Source: CAJXVA01 sp963761755 (lineage in GTDB: Bacteria; Myxococcota_A; Polyangia; Nannocystales; Nannocystaceae). From it: a DNA stretch of 64,000 nt. The notes under the pieces are model-generated. The model made no database searches. It was not told the DNA's origin and was given only the letters and a program-made list of their open reading frames with translations. How positions within the stretch are numbered: the first letter of the stretch is position 1; each line of letters opens with the position of its first letter. The DNA is taken from the NCBI GenBank assembly GCA_963761755.1, contig CAVXIC010000022.1:26187-90186 (forward strand), read 5' to 3'. Position numbers and translations under genes: made by a program. Positions 18,653 through 28,189 of this stretch are shown here, piece after piece.

Positions 18653-18973
18653 ATGAGACGACGAAACCTGTGGGGGCTTGCGGTGGTCATCGTGCTGAGC
18701 GCGAGCTGCCAAGACGAGAGCGAGCAAGACTCCGATGGCAACCCCTTCGAGAACGGCTGCGCCGCGGATGAGGTGTCGGTGAGCATCTACGGACCCGAGG
18801 AGGACGCCGAGCCCGAGGAGATCTGCGAGCCGAAGCCCGCTCCCTGCGAAGTCGAGGAGCCCTGTGGCGACGAGGCCTGTGTCGACGGGCTGTACGCGCT
18901 GTGTGAAGCCCCGACCCTGGGCACCAGCTGCGCGTCCTTCGACAGCGAGACCTTCGTCGTCTGTTCCCAGTGA
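18653..18973 (+). CDS. Small Cys-rich lipoprotein
   Basis: The 106-residue protein begins MRRRNLWGLAVVIVLSASCQ, a textbook lipoprotein signal with lipobox SASC at Cys19. The mature part is acidic (EEDAEPEEICEPKPAPCEVE) and has about nine cysteines in pairs, suggesting disulfides. No family is recognised. It is divergent from the tethered sigma gene with 121 bases between starts, which may hold promoters for both. It is convergent with the broken kinase-TPR gene. Confidence 0.72.
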   Translation: MRRRNLWGLAVVIVLSASCQDESEQDSDGNPFENGCAADEVSVSIYGPEEDAEPEEICEPKPAPCEVEEPCGDEACVDGLYALCEAPTLGTSCASFDSETFVVCSQ

Positions 18974-20506
18974 GCGGGCACCCGCAGTTCAGGACGGCGA
19001 GGGAGCCTCGTGGTCGCCGAGCCATGCGTCGATGTATTCGCGGACCTGGCTCGCTCGGCCTTCCCGCTCGGGGAGCGCCTCTCGGGCCCGAAGCGCCAGC
19101 TCGCGGGCACGCCGTGGATCTTCGCCCGAATCCCACAGAGCCCGCGCGAGGCCGATCCGAGCCCGCGCCAGCGGGATGATGTCGGTCGGATGCTCCGCGC
19201 GGATCGCCAGAGATCGCTGCAGGTAGTCCACGGCCGCGCTCGCACGTTCCGACGCCAGGTAGGCCTCACCGATCCCTCCGATCGCGTGGGCGATCAGCGG
19301 GTCGGTGGGATCGAGTCGCGACTCGAGGTGACGCAAGGCCCGACGGAATTCGCGCTCGGCGTCTTCGGGGCGCTGCGACATCAAGCCGAGGTCACCGAGG
19401 TTGACCGAGACGTGTCCGGCCAGGAGCGCATCGTCGGTGCGCTCGGCGAGGTCGCGCAAGCGGGTGAAGGACGTGCGCGCGTCCTCGATTCGACCCGTCA
19501 GCGCGAAGGTGCCCGCAAGGTTCTCGAGCGTATCGAGCACGGCGTCGGATTCTGGTCCCAGCGCACGCTCGTAGATCGACGAGGCCTCCTCGAAGTTGCC
19601 GATCGCCTCGTCGTAGGCGTTGAGCTCGACCTGGTTGGCCGCCACCGAGAGGAGCGAGTCGGCGACGTCGGGATGACTGGAGCCGAGCTGCTCTCGTCTG
19701 CGGGCGAGGTTGGCGACGTGCAAGGGCAAGGCTCGATCGGGGCCGGAGCGCCGCCCGACGGCGATGGCGATGTTGTGGGCAATGGTCAGCGTCGTTGCGT
19801 TCTCGATGCCCGCGCGGGCGTGGAGCTGTTGCGCTCGGGTCAGCACCTCGAGCGCCTCGTCGAGCTCCCGGCGCTGCGTGTAGAGGTTGCCTTGAACGAG
19901 CAGGACGTCGGCTGCCGGTCCCGCTGGCGCGCCGAGTCGCTCGTTCTGGGCCTGCGCCTGCCGGATCCAGCGCTGCGCCTGCTCCAGCGCGTGAGCGCGC
20001 AGCAAGATGCTCGCCAGATCTCGACTCGCAAGGAACGCGACCTCGTGCTGCCCCTGGGCACTCGCGCGCCAGTAGGCGTGCTGCAGCGCCTCGTCAGCCT
20101 CCTCGCCTCGGCCCAATGCGGTGTAGGTCGCACCCAAGGCGTAGTGGAAGCGTGCCTGGACGCTGGGATGCAGCGTCGCCGCGCCCTCGGCCCGGCCACC
20201 GCGTTCGAGCAGCTCGAGGGCCTCGGTCGGCTGGCCCCCACGGACCAGGGCCTGCGCCCGAGCGATGACCGCTTCGAGTGCAATCACCGACGGGTCATCC
20301 TCCTCGTCGACGGGGGTCTGCTGACAGGCCTCCGACCCCTCCGGGCACAGCGCTTGCGGAGCATCGAGCGCGCGCAGGACCACGAAGCCGGAGACGGCCG
20401 CGGTCGCCACGAGGGGGCCCATCCACAGCAGCGGTCGCCGCGACGCGTTCCGCTCCAGCGCGCGCAGCAGCGCGGTCATCGACGCGAAGCGCCGCGATGG
20501 ATCCCG

Positions 20507-20560
20507 CTGGGGAGGAGAAAGGGGAGAGGGGAAGAAGCGGGAGGCGAGGGAAAGGGGACG
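20507..20560. repeat. Purine-rich low-complexity tract inside the broken kinase gene
   Basis: About 54 bases composed almost only of G and A on the plus strand (runs such as GGAGGAGAAAGGGGAGAGGG). It lies exactly where the kinase-domain end and the RFASMTALLRAL segment should join, so it is an insertion relative to the expected protein. Confidence 0.6.
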
Positions 20561-20755
20561 GTTCGTCAGAAGGACGGGATCGCAACCCGCGACGAAGCAG
20601 CCGACCAAGCTTCGCTGGGACCGCGCGAGGCAACGCGACCCGCCCGTCCTCTCCTCGCCGCGGACGCGCGCCGGCCAGGGCCTCGCACAGGCTGACGCAG
20701 AACGCGTACTGGTCGGCGAGCGGGCCAGCCTCGCCGGTCTCGCGCTGCTCGGGCG

Positions 20756-21122
20756 CCGCGTAGGCCGGGGTGCCTCCCGGCGAGGTGCGGGCGTGCCCGG
20801 GGTCCTCACCGCTGAGCGTCTCGGCCGTGACCCCGGCCAGTCCAAAGTCGGCGATCCGGGCCTGGCCCGCGGCGTCGACCAAGACGTTGTCGGGCTTGAA
20901 GGCTCGCGGATGCACGACGCGTACGGCGGCGAGCGGGCAGCTCGGGTCCGGCTGCTGGGGCCGCGTAGGCCGGGGTGCTGGCGAGGTGCGGGCGTCCGGG
21001 GTCCTCACCGCTGAGCGTCTCGGCCGTGACCCCGGCAGTCCGAAGTCGGCGATCCGGGCCTGGCCCGCGGCGTCGACCAAGACGTTGTCGGGCTTGAAGT
21101 CGCGATGCACGACGCGGGCGGC
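20756..21122. repeat. Imperfect tandem duplication of the kinase catalytic-loop segment
   Basis: Two near-identical copies, 20756-20930 (175 bases) and 20961-21122 (162 bases), both begin CCGCGTAGGCCGGGGTGC and both carry CGACCAAGACGTTGTCGGGC. Differences are mostly single-base or few-base indels. On the reverse strand each encodes the catalytic-loop to activation-segment part of the kinase. Confidence 0.85.
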
Positions 21123-21698
21123 GTGGGCGGGAGGCGCGTGCCGCGAGACCGTGGCCCGCCCCGACGAACATGGACACGATCGCTGCGGTGGAGCGTGGCG
21201 CGAGCTCGAGCCACGAAGCCGACGGACGGTAGGGCCCGCAATGTGCTCCATCGCGAGAAAGTCGCCGAGCCCGCACGAGACGAGGCTGTACACCTGCACG
21301 ATGTTGGGATGCGCCAGGCGTGCCATGACCTGGGCCTCGCGGGCGATGCGGGCGGTCTCCCCGTACAACACCTTGAGCGCCACGGCTCGTCCCAGCTCGG
21401 GGTCGCGTGCGGCGTATACGGTGCCCATGCCGCCCGAGCCCAGCACGCCCTCCACGACGTAGCGACCCACGTGGGTCCCCGCCGGCAGGGCTTCACGGTC
21501 GACATGCCCCGCCCCGACCCGAGCGTCGGAGTCGAACAGTGCCGCCAGCATCCGGCGGCAGGTCGCGCAGTGGTCGACGTGCGCCTCGACCCCGGCGCGC
21601 GCTTCGGCGTCGAGGCTCCCCTCGACCATCGCAAACAACCGGGATTCGGACAGGCAGCGGCGCACGACGCCCTCGGGTAACGCTACCATGGAACCCGC

Positions 21699-22505
21699 GT
21701 GACCAGCCCCGATGAGCACCCGATCGAGGCGCTGTGGACCGAGGCCCGGGCGGTGTGGCCCCAGGTCGAGGTCTCGCTGGAGGCCTTCGGTGCCGCTGCG
21801 ACCCCGCTCCTCGAGGAGGGACCGATCGCGGCCGATCGGCTCGCCGAACTCTATCTCGCCTGTGGGTGCGCGGCCGGGAATCGACGGGCGCTCGAGGTGT
21901 TCGAGCGGGACTTCGTCGACGTCGTTCCAGGGGCGCTCCGCGGGTTCAACCTCCACGACGCCGACCTGGACGAGGTCCGGCAGACCGTTCGGCAGCGGCT
22001 CCTGCTGGCGACGGATGGCCCACCTCGGATTCTTCGCTACGCCGGCCGCGGCTCGATGCGGGGCCTGGTGCGCATGACCGCGACCCGGGTCGCGATCGAT
22101 CTCGTCCGACGCCGCGACGGCACCCGCGTCGACGGTGCGGACGACCTGCTCCGTCTTCCCGTCGGCCAGGACGACCCCGAGCTCGCCGCGATGAAGGCCG
22201 AGTTCCGGACGGAGTTCAAGGTGGCCTTCGAGTTCGCAATGGCCGAGCTGACGTCCCACCAGCGCACGCTCCTGCGTCTGCACCTCGTCGACGGTGTCCC
22301 GCTGCAGAAGCTCGCCGACGCCCACGGTGTGCACCGGGCCACGATCGTCCGCCGGATCTCCGCGGCGAAGACGGCGCTGCTCGACGCCACGGTGCGGGTC
22401 CTCAGCGCGCAGGCCGGCGCCGACCCGGACGAGATGCGCAGCGTCATGCGCCTGATTCAAAGCCGCGTCGAGCTGAGCGTTCGCCGGGTGCTCGGTCGGG
22501 ACTGA
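21699..22505 (+). CDS. Sigma-70-type RNA polymerase sigma factor, Myxococcales family
   Basis: The 268-residue product starts at GTG 21699; a stop at 21678 blocks any earlier start. It matches the layout of the Myxococcales-type sigma factors with a long divergent N-terminus: region 2 near 80-130 (DLDEVRQTVRQRLLL, GRGSMRGLVRMTATRVAIDL) and region 4 near 170-225 (TSHQRTLLRLHLVDGVPLQK then HGVHRATIVRRISAAKTALL). Such factors direct RNA polymerase to dedicated promoters. The start lies nine bases from the start of the divergent kinase gene, whose N-terminal zinc finger resembles anti-sigma domains, so a regulatory pairing is plausible but not shown. Confidence 0.88.
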   Translation: MTSPDEHPIEALWTEARAVWPQVEVSLEAFGAAATPLLEEGPIAADRLAELYLACGCAAGNRRALEVFERDFVDVVPGALRGFNLHDADLDEVRQTVRQRLLLATDGPPRILRYAGRGSMRGLVRMTATRVAIDLVRRRDGTRVDGADDLLRLPVGQDDPELAAMKAEFRTEFKVAFEFAMAELTSHQRTLLRLHLVDGVPLQKLADAHGVHRATIVRRISAAKTALLDATVRVLSAQAGADPDEMRSVMRLIQSRVELSVRRVLGRD

Positions 22506-22707
22506 CGTCTCCGCAGGCGTGAGCCGGTGCATGTTCCCCGATGACCGCCCCGGTGCGCGCGACGATTTTTACCTCCCCTTCGAAGATCTCGTCCTTCTCG
22601 AGCCGCTCGACACGGAGGATGGCTTTGCCGCAAGCGCAGTCTCGGCCGATGACTGCGAGGTGTTCGGGGCCGTCGCCGACCCGCAGGGCAATCGCCGACT
22701 CTGGCAC
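22444..22707 (-). CDS. Possible small hypothetical protein
   Basis: The reverse frame contains a protein-like core (HLAVIGRDCACGKAILRVER, then LEKDEIFEGEVKIVARTGAV) that could be a small domain with a CxC pair. The frame extends upstream to 22860, but the first 50 residues are Pro/Arg/Ser-rich and unconvincing; GTG 22707 is a guess. It would overlap the end of the sigma gene by 62 bases. A competing plus-strand frame at 22519-22722 (DDFYLPFEDLVLLEP) is similar in quality, so only one of the two is likely real. Confidence 0.35.
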   Translation of the reverse strand: MPESAIALRVGDGPEHLAVIGRDCACGKAILRVERLEKDEIFEGEVKIVARTGAVIGEHAPAHACGDVSPDRAPGERSARRGFESGA

Positions 22708-22722
22708 GCCCGACGCGGTTGA

Positions 22723-23057
22723 GGTGGAGGCGACGGATCCGGCCTCCCTGCGCGCATCGGTTGCGTCGGCGACGAACAGAGGCGACGGCGGCCCCGGCCG
22801 AAGGGGTGGGATTCTAGGGCTTCGGCTCAGTCCCAACAACCTGGAACCCGGCCCCGTCAATCAGGCCCCGTCACGGACGACGTGCGGACCGCCGCCCGTT
22901 GGTGAAACTTCCCGACCGGATGTGCGACATCGTTGTCGCGCCCTCCGACACGGTTGCCCGCCATGGCGCAACCGATAGGAACGCGAGCCCCCATTTCGGC
23001 GCATTTTCCCGGACAGCCGGAGATGGCACCGTCTTCGCAAGAGGTGCCGTCGTCGGC
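22723..23057. other. Intergenic stretch upstream of the beta-propeller lipoprotein
   Basis: About 335 bases with no convincing gene. The frame of the downstream lipoprotein extends up to 22899 but without a leader-like sequence before 23058. No clear promoter boxes, terminator or structured RNA were recognised. Confidence 0.45.
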
Positions 23058-26045
23058 ATGCTTGACTCGAACGCGAAGACGAACTGGTCCGTCCTGATCC
23101 TGGCTGCGGCGGCGCTCGCCGGCTGTACGGAGGGGCAGGCCTCCCCTGCGCCCGGCGACTTCGTGTCGGACAACCCCTACGGCGGCGATGCGAACGGTGG
23201 CGGCGACACCGGTGCGGACCCCTCCGGGGGTGACGCAGAGGGCGACGGCGACGACGGCGGAGACGACGGCTCCCGCGACATCGCCGAGGCCGACATCGTC
23301 CACGTGGAGGGCGACCGTCTGTACGCGCTGTCCCGCTATGGTGGCCTGACCGTCATCGACATCTCCACCCCCGACCAGTTGCCGGTGCTCGGACGCTTCA
23401 AGGCGAACGCCGAGCCGTTCGAGATGTACGTCGACGGTGGGCAGGTCTTCGTCATGTACCAGGGCTGGGGCGAGTACACCCAGGACCCACAGACTGGCGC
23501 GTACACGTGGACGAGCACCAGCCGCCTGATGGCTCTGGACGCGTCGAACCCAGCCGAGATCACGACCAAGGGCGACTTCTCGATGCCCGGCTACCTCTCC
23601 GACTCGCGCCGCGTCGGCGATGTGCTCTACGTCGTCACCAAGGAGGACCAGTGGTGCTGGAGCTGCCAGGTGGATGAGAGCGCCACGGTCGTCACCTCAC
23701 TGGACGTCTCCGACGAAGCGAACGTGCAGATCGTCGACCAGCTCCGGCTTGCGGACGAGGTCGGATGGGGCGGGCAGCGCAGCGTCAGCGCCACCGACCA
23801 GCGGCTGTACATCGCCGGGCCCGACTGGGGCACCGAATCCGACCAGGACTCCACCATCGAAGTCGTGGATATCAGTGACCCCAGCGGGACGCTGGTGGCG
23901 GGCGCCAGCGTGGCCATCGCGGGGGTGATCGACAGCCGATGGCAGATGGACGAGCACGAGGGCGTGCTGCGGGTGATCAGCCAGCCTGGCTGGGACACCA
24001 GCGAGGCGCCGAGTGTGGAGACGTTCTCGGTCGCCGCGGCCGACGACGTCGCTCCGCTGGCCAGCCTGACGATGCAGCTGCCTCGGCCCGAGCGGCTGCA
24101 GAGCGTCCGCTTCGACGGCACCCGCGCCTACGCGATCACGTTCGAGCAGACCGATCCTCTGTTCACGATCGACCTCTCCGACCCCGCGGCGCCCCAGCAG
24201 GTCGGTGAGCTGGAGATTCCCGGCTTCGTTTGGCACATGGAGACCCGCGGCGACCGGGTGCTGGGCATCGGATTCGATCGCGATGCCGAGGGCGGCTCGA
24301 TCAACGCGAGCTTGTTCGACGTCTCCGACTTCGCCAACCCGACGATGATCGAGCGCGTGCACTTTGGTGGAGAATGGGCCTCCTTTGCCGAAGACCAGGA
24401 CCGAATCCACAAGAGCTTTCAGGTGCTCGATGATCTTGGCCTGCTGCTGGTCCCCTTCAGCGGATGGGACTACGACCAGGGCGGCGACGACTGGTGCGGC
24501 GAGTACCACAGCGGAATCCAGCTGATCGACTGGGTCGACGACACGCTGTCGCTGCGTGGCGTGGCACCGATGCGCGGCAGCGCCCGGCGAGCGCTGGTTC
24601 ATGACGACCGGCTGATCGGGGTGTCGGATCTGTCGGTGGACGTGTTCGACATTGCCGACCGCGACGCGCCCAGCAAGACCACCGACCTGGCGCTGGCCAG
24701 CCAGGCCAACCGGGTGGCGATCGGAGATGGTGTGTTGGTGCGCCTGGCGGCGGACTGGTGGACGTCGCAGACCCGGCTGGAGGTGGTCGACGCGGCCACG
24801 CCCGACAGCCCGCTGGCCCTGGGCGCGCTCTCGCTCGACCCGCTGGTGCCCGAGGTGCCCGAGGGCCCCGAGGCGGCGGAGTGGGGCTGCTTCCACTACG
24901 GCTATCTCCAGGCAGAGATGTACATCCATGCGGGGTTCGTCTACCTGGTTCGCCAGAGCTCGCCGTGGGACTACGGCGAAGACGCGACGACGACGATCGA
25001 CGTGGTCGACATCACCGACCCCACGGCGCCGGCCTACGTGGAGTCCCTGGAGGTCCCGGGGATGCGCAGCTGGAGCCAGGGACCGTCGCTGTCCTCCGAC
25101 GAGCAGTACATTCAGATCATCGGGGACACGATGGTGATGCTGCACGGCCAGCAGCACTGGGAGGATGACGGGCCGGGCACGTCGAGCAGCCGGTTCGAGC
25201 TGATCGACCTCTCGGATCCCGGCCACCCCGTCCACGCACAGACGGTGTCGCGGCCCGACGCGTTGGCCCACGGTGGCCTGCAGACCTTCGATGGTGTGGC
25301 GGTTTCGTGGCACATGCAGGCGGTCGAGGACGACCCCAGCAAGGTCCGCTTCTACCTCGATCGACTCCGCGTGCCCTCGGCGGCGCAGGCCCAGGCAGCG
25401 ACGTCGATCAACGTGCCCGGCGCGGTGGTGGCGTGGGACGAGGGGACGTCTCGTGCGGTCGTTGCCGACTTCCAGCTCGAGGATGCCGGTGCGCTGGCGG
25501 AGGACGACTGCTGGTCCAACCCGCGCTCCTGGTACGACTATCAAGACGACAGCTGTCTGCTCGCCAATCGCCCGCTCCACCTGGTGCAGGTGATCGACGG
25601 TGGCGCGTCCCTTCTGGACACGGTATCGCTCGAAGGGGATGAGACGGCGGTGCGTGGCGCGGCAGCCTCGGACCAGAGGCTCTTCGTCCACCTACAACAG
25701 GGCAGCTACAGCTGGTACGAGGAGGGCGCTGGCGGGTATGGCGGCTCGGAGCTGCCGAGCGCCGAGGTCGTGGTGTTCTCGGATTGGGCTACGGGGGACC
25801 TCGACGTCGATGGCCAGCTGAGCATCCCCGGCGCCGGCGGATGGCTCGGGCAGCTGCGCGCGATCGGAACCCGGTTGATCTTCCAGGCCGAAAGTGGCCT
25901 CGGAGAGATCGACGCCTCGGACGCGAGCGCCCCGGCGGTGGAAGTCCACGACCTGTGGGGCTACTCCTGTGGCGACCTGAAGACCGACGGTGAGATGGCC
26001 TACTGCGCGATGGGCAGCTGGGGCATCCAGGCGGTGGAGCTGTAG
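23058..26045 (+). CDS. Beta-propeller-domain surface lipoprotein
   Basis: ATG 23058 gives 995 residues with a lipoprotein signal (NWSVLILAAAALAGC) and then a Gly/Asp-rich linker. The bulk is a beta-propeller family protein, seen in the recurring strand pattern YALSRYGGLTVIDISTP, VVDISDPSGT, FTIDLSDPAAP, VVDITDPTAPA and SVDVFDIADRDAP. Such secreted propellers are structural or binding domains; no catalytic motif is visible. The protein is predicted to sit on the outer membrane, facing out or into the periplasm. It appears monocistronic, and the next gene is convergent and also a propeller lipoprotein. Confidence 0.85.
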   Translation: MLDSNAKTNWSVLILAAAALAGCTEGQASPAPGDFVSDNPYGGDANGGGDTGADPSGGDAEGDGDDGGDDGSRDIAEADIVHVEGDRLYALSRYGGLTVIDISTPDQLPVLGRFKANAEPFEMYVDGGQVFVMYQGWGEYTQDPQTGAYTWTSTSRLMALDASNPAEITTKGDFSMPGYLSDSRRVGDVLYVVTKEDQWCWSCQVDESATVVTSLDVSDEANVQIVDQLRLADEVGWGGQRSVSATDQRLYIAGPDWGTESDQDSTIEVVDISDPSGTLVAGASVAIAGVIDSRWQMDEHEGVLRVISQPGWDTSEAPSVETFSVAAADDVAPLASLTMQLPRPERLQSVRFDGTRAYAITFEQTDPLFTIDLSDPAAPQQVGELEIPGFVWHMETRGDRVLGIGFDRDAEGGSINASLFDVSDFANPTMIERVHFGGEWASFAEDQDRIHKSFQVLDDLGLLLVPFSGWDYDQGGDDWCGEYHSGIQLIDWVDDTLSLRGVAPMRGSARRALVHDDRLIGVSDLSVDVFDIADRDAPSKTTDLALASQANRVAIGDGVLVRLAADWWTSQTRLEVVDAATPDSPLALGALSLDPLVPEVPEGPEAAEWGCFHYGYLQAEMYIHAGFVYLVRQSSPWDYGEDATTTIDVVDITDPTAPAYVESLEVPGMRSWSQGPSLSSDEQYIQIIGDTMVMLHGQQHWEDDGPGTSSSRFELIDLSDPGHPVHAQTVSRPDALAHGGLQTFDGVAVSWHMQAVEDDPSKVRFYLDRLRVPSAAQAQAATSINVPGAVVAWDEGTSRAVVADFQLEDAGALAEDDCWSNPRSWYDYQDDSCLLANRPLHLVQVIDGGASLLDTVSLEGDETAVRGAAASDQRLFVHLQQGSYSWYEEGAGGYGGSELPSAEVVVFSDWATGDLDVDGQLSIPGAGGWLGQLRAIGTRLIFQAESGLGEIDASDASAPAVEVHDLWGYSCGDLKTDGEMAYCAMGSWGIQAVEL

Positions 26046-26079
26046 CGTCCGGATCACGCCGCCCTCGTGGCGTGGCGGC

Positions 26080-27450
26080 TCAGTCCGCGCACGCCACCAG
26101 CTGGGGCGCGACGGCGACGACGTTGGGGTTGGATGCGCCGAGGATGGCGATGGTGCTGGTGACCTCCTGGGCCGCGATGTCGACGACGAACACGCCGTCG
26201 TCACCCGCGATGTTGCCCGAGGGCACGAAGGCCAGCGTGTCGGCGACGTTGATGTCGACGTCGCGGGAGGCCGCGCCGGCGGGGAGCGCGAGGGCGGTGG
26301 CGGTCGAGGTGGAGGTGTCGATGAAGTGCAGCTGGCTGCTGTCTTCGGAGGCCACGATGAGCGTGCCGCCATCGGCAGTGATGTCGATACCCCACGGATC
26401 GTCGCCCACGGCGACGCTGACGTCGGGGACCGACATCGGGACGCCGTCGGTCGTCGACACGTCGAAGACGTGGACCGCGTCTGCGCTCCGGTCGGTTACG
26501 TAGATGGTGGCTCCGTCGGGCGCCACCGCGAGGTCCCACAGCGAGCCGCCCACCTCGACCGAGGACCACATGTCCGTGGCGGGGTCGTAGGTCATCAGCG
26601 CACCGCCGTACCACTCGACCACGTAGATCTGCCCGGTACAGGGGTTGAGCGCCATCTTGCCCGCATCGGCGCCACCAGGGGTGGGGAATGAGGCGATCTC
26701 GACGTGTCCCGCGACGTCGAACGACGTCAAGCTCGCGTCGCCCCGGTTCGCCACGAACGCGGTCGCGCCGTCGGCGGTGAAGAGCACGTCGACGGGGTAG
26801 GGGTCCTCCACCGAGAGCGTGGCCGATGCGATGATCTCCGAGGTGACCGTGTCGATCGCGACGACGCCGTCGCCGGAGGCTCCGACGAACCACACCTCGG
26901 TGCCATCGGGTGTCATGGTGGCGTCGTAGGGGTAGGAGCCCTCGGGCAACAAGCTCACGGGTGCGCCGACGGCAACCTCGGTCACGGTGTCGAACACGGC
27001 GAACGCGTTGCCGGTCGACAGGCCTACGAAGCCGGGGTTGTCGGTCGTTCCCGCCCCGGTGGGTTCGCCGGTCGACTCGCTGCTGGAGCTGCTCGAAGAA
27101 CTGCTGGAACTGCTCGAAGAACTGCTGCTCGAAGAACTGCTGGAGCTGCTCGAGCTCGAGCTGCCGGTGGTTCCGGTATCACCACTCGTCGAGCTTCCCG
27201 TGCTCGATCCCGTGGTCGTGCTGTCCGTACTCGCGGTGCGACCCGTCTCGTCGCTCGAACCGCTTCCCTCGCTCGTGACGGTGCTGTCGCTGGTGCCAGA
27301 GGTGACGCCGCTGGTCGTTGGGACGCCAGAGTCTCCCGACGAGCTGCTGTCGTCTCCACTCTGCGAGCCGCCGCTCACGGCATCATCACCGCATCCAAGG
27401 ATGGTCAGGCAGGTCAGGACGACTGGCAGAGCGTGGAGTCGAGAAGACAT
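26080..27450 (-). CDS. YncE-like seven-bladed beta-propeller lipoprotein with poly-Ser stalk
   Basis: ATG 27450 starts a 456-residue lipoprotein (LHALPVVLTCLTILGC). A Ser/Thr/Gly linker of about 100 residues follows, including a run of nearly 30 serines at 27060-27165. The rest has the YVTN/YncE propeller pattern: PYDATMTPDGTEVWFVGASG, DVLFTADGATAFVANRGDAS, WDLAVAPDGATIYVTDRSAD, GIDITADGGTLIVASEDSSQ. These proteins bind ligands or partners in the envelope; no active site is evident. The upstream extension of the frame to 27534 has no leader. The Ser run probably acts as a flexible stalk lifting the propeller off the membrane. Confidence 0.85.
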   Translation of the reverse strand: MSSRLHALPVVLTCLTILGCGDDAVSGGSQSGDDSSSSGDSGVPTTSGVTSGTSDSTVTSEGSGSSDETGRTASTDSTTTGSSTGSSTSGDTGTTGSSSSSSSSSSSSSSSSSSSSSSSSSSSSESTGEPTGAGTTDNPGFVGLSTGNAFAVFDTVTEVAVGAPVSLLPEGSYPYDATMTPDGTEVWFVGASGDGVVAIDTVTSEIIASATLSVEDPYPVDVLFTADGATAFVANRGDASLTSFDVAGHVEIASFPTPGGADAGKMALNPCTGQIYVVEWYGGALMTYDPATDMWSSVEVGGSLWDLAVAPDGATIYVTDRSADAVHVFDVSTTDGVPMSVPDVSVAVGDDPWGIDITADGGTLIVASEDSSQLHFIDTSTSTATALALPAGAASRDVDINVADTLAFVPSGNIAGDDGVFVVDIAAQEVTSTIAILGASNPNVVAVAPQLVACAD

Positions 27451-27712
27451 GGGTCGCACCCTATCCGAACTTCCGCACGAGGCCAGTCGCGACGCTCCGC
27501 GTGGGTGTGAGCCAGCCGAGTACGCGCACGCCACCCTTCAGCGACTCCCGCTGATCACCGACGGCTCCGACCTCCGTGGATGTGCGGGCGCCGATGTGCG
27601 GGCGCCATGGCTCCGAGTGGGCGTATGTGCACGACTGGGGGCGAGGAAGCGCATCGAAGGGGCGCTGAAGCTGCCCAGAGTCTGGGCACGACCCTTGCAC
27701 GGTCCGTGCGGC

Positions 27713-28165
27713 ATGACCACGATCTTCGAAACACTCGAGCAGGACCACCGCGAACTCGAACGGCTCATGGACGAGATCGGGCAGACGCAGGGGGACACGG
27801 CCGAGCGCAAGCAGCTCTTCGAGACGTTTGGCGCGCTGCTCGAAGCGCATTCGCATGCCGAGGAGCGGGCGTTCTATTCGGAGGTCTTGGCCGATGCCGA
27901 GACCCGGGAGAAGACCGCTCACGGCACCAAAGAACACTGCGAAGCTGCCGACGCACTGGAGAAGCTCCGCGAGGCCGACCCCTCGCACGGCAGCTGGCTG
28001 CAGAGCTTCAAGAGCCTGCGCGAGGATGTCGAGCACCACATTCGCGAGGAGGAGAACGAGCTGTTCCCCAAGGCGCGCAAGGTGCTGAGCCCTTCAGAGT
28101 CCGAGACGATCGGTACGAGGTTCGACAAGCTGAAGCGCCAAGAGCGTCATACGGCTTCGGCCTAG
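27713..28165 (+). CDS. Hemerythrin HHE-domain protein
   Basis: ATG 27713 gives 150 residues and follows no better upstream leader; the long frame from 26987 is antisense to the propeller gene. The HHE pattern is clear: DHRELERLMDE with His12, AHSHAEERAFY, KEHCEAADALEKL, and the C-terminal HHIREEENELFPKAR. Hemerythrin-like domains hold a di-iron site that binds oxygen or nitric oxide, or senses iron. The C-terminal 30 residues are basic. Cytoplasmic. No partner gene is evident. Confidence 0.9.
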   Translation: MTTIFETLEQDHRELERLMDEIGQTQGDTAERKQLFETFGALLEAHSHAEERAFYSEVLADAETREKTAHGTKEHCEAADALEKLREADPSHGSWLQSFKSLREDVEHHIREEENELFPKARKVLSPSESETIGTRFDKLKRQERHTASA

Positions 28166-28189
28166 CGTGCTGAGTCTCGCACCGAAGTT

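Larger units (their letters stand above)
18989..21689 (-). pseudogene. Broken Ser/Thr protein kinase with zinc-finger N-terminus and TPR C-terminus
   Basis: The gene begins at ATG 21689 with a zf-HC2-like anti-sigma finger (HVDHCATCRRMLAALF), then kinase lobe 1 (GSGGMGTVYAARD, VALKVL). After AMEHIAGPT the frame is lost; the expected APRSTAAIVSMF stretch is in another frame. HRDFKPDN and DFG follow, then a duplicated segment repeats the catalytic loop, as HPRAFKPDN, and DFG to TPAYAAPEQ. Another break with a purine-rich insert near 20507-20560 separates the kinase end from SRRFASMTALLRALERNA, a membrane helix (GPLVATAAVSGFVVL) and about 480 residues of TPRs in the frame ending at 18989. A full relative with the same layout is intact at 32259-35366. 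Real decay and misassembly are both possible. Only the TPR part is an intact frame. Confidence 0.75.

Noticed and set aside
22519..22722. Small plus-strand protein after the sigma gene
   Set aside because: Comparable in quality to the opposing frame; not supported enough to list as a gene, and mentioned there as the alternative.
26987..27712. Leu/Glu-rich upstream extension of the hemerythrin frame
   Set aside because: It is the reverse reading of the poly-Ser stalk of the propeller lipoprotein; hemerythrin starts properly at 27713.
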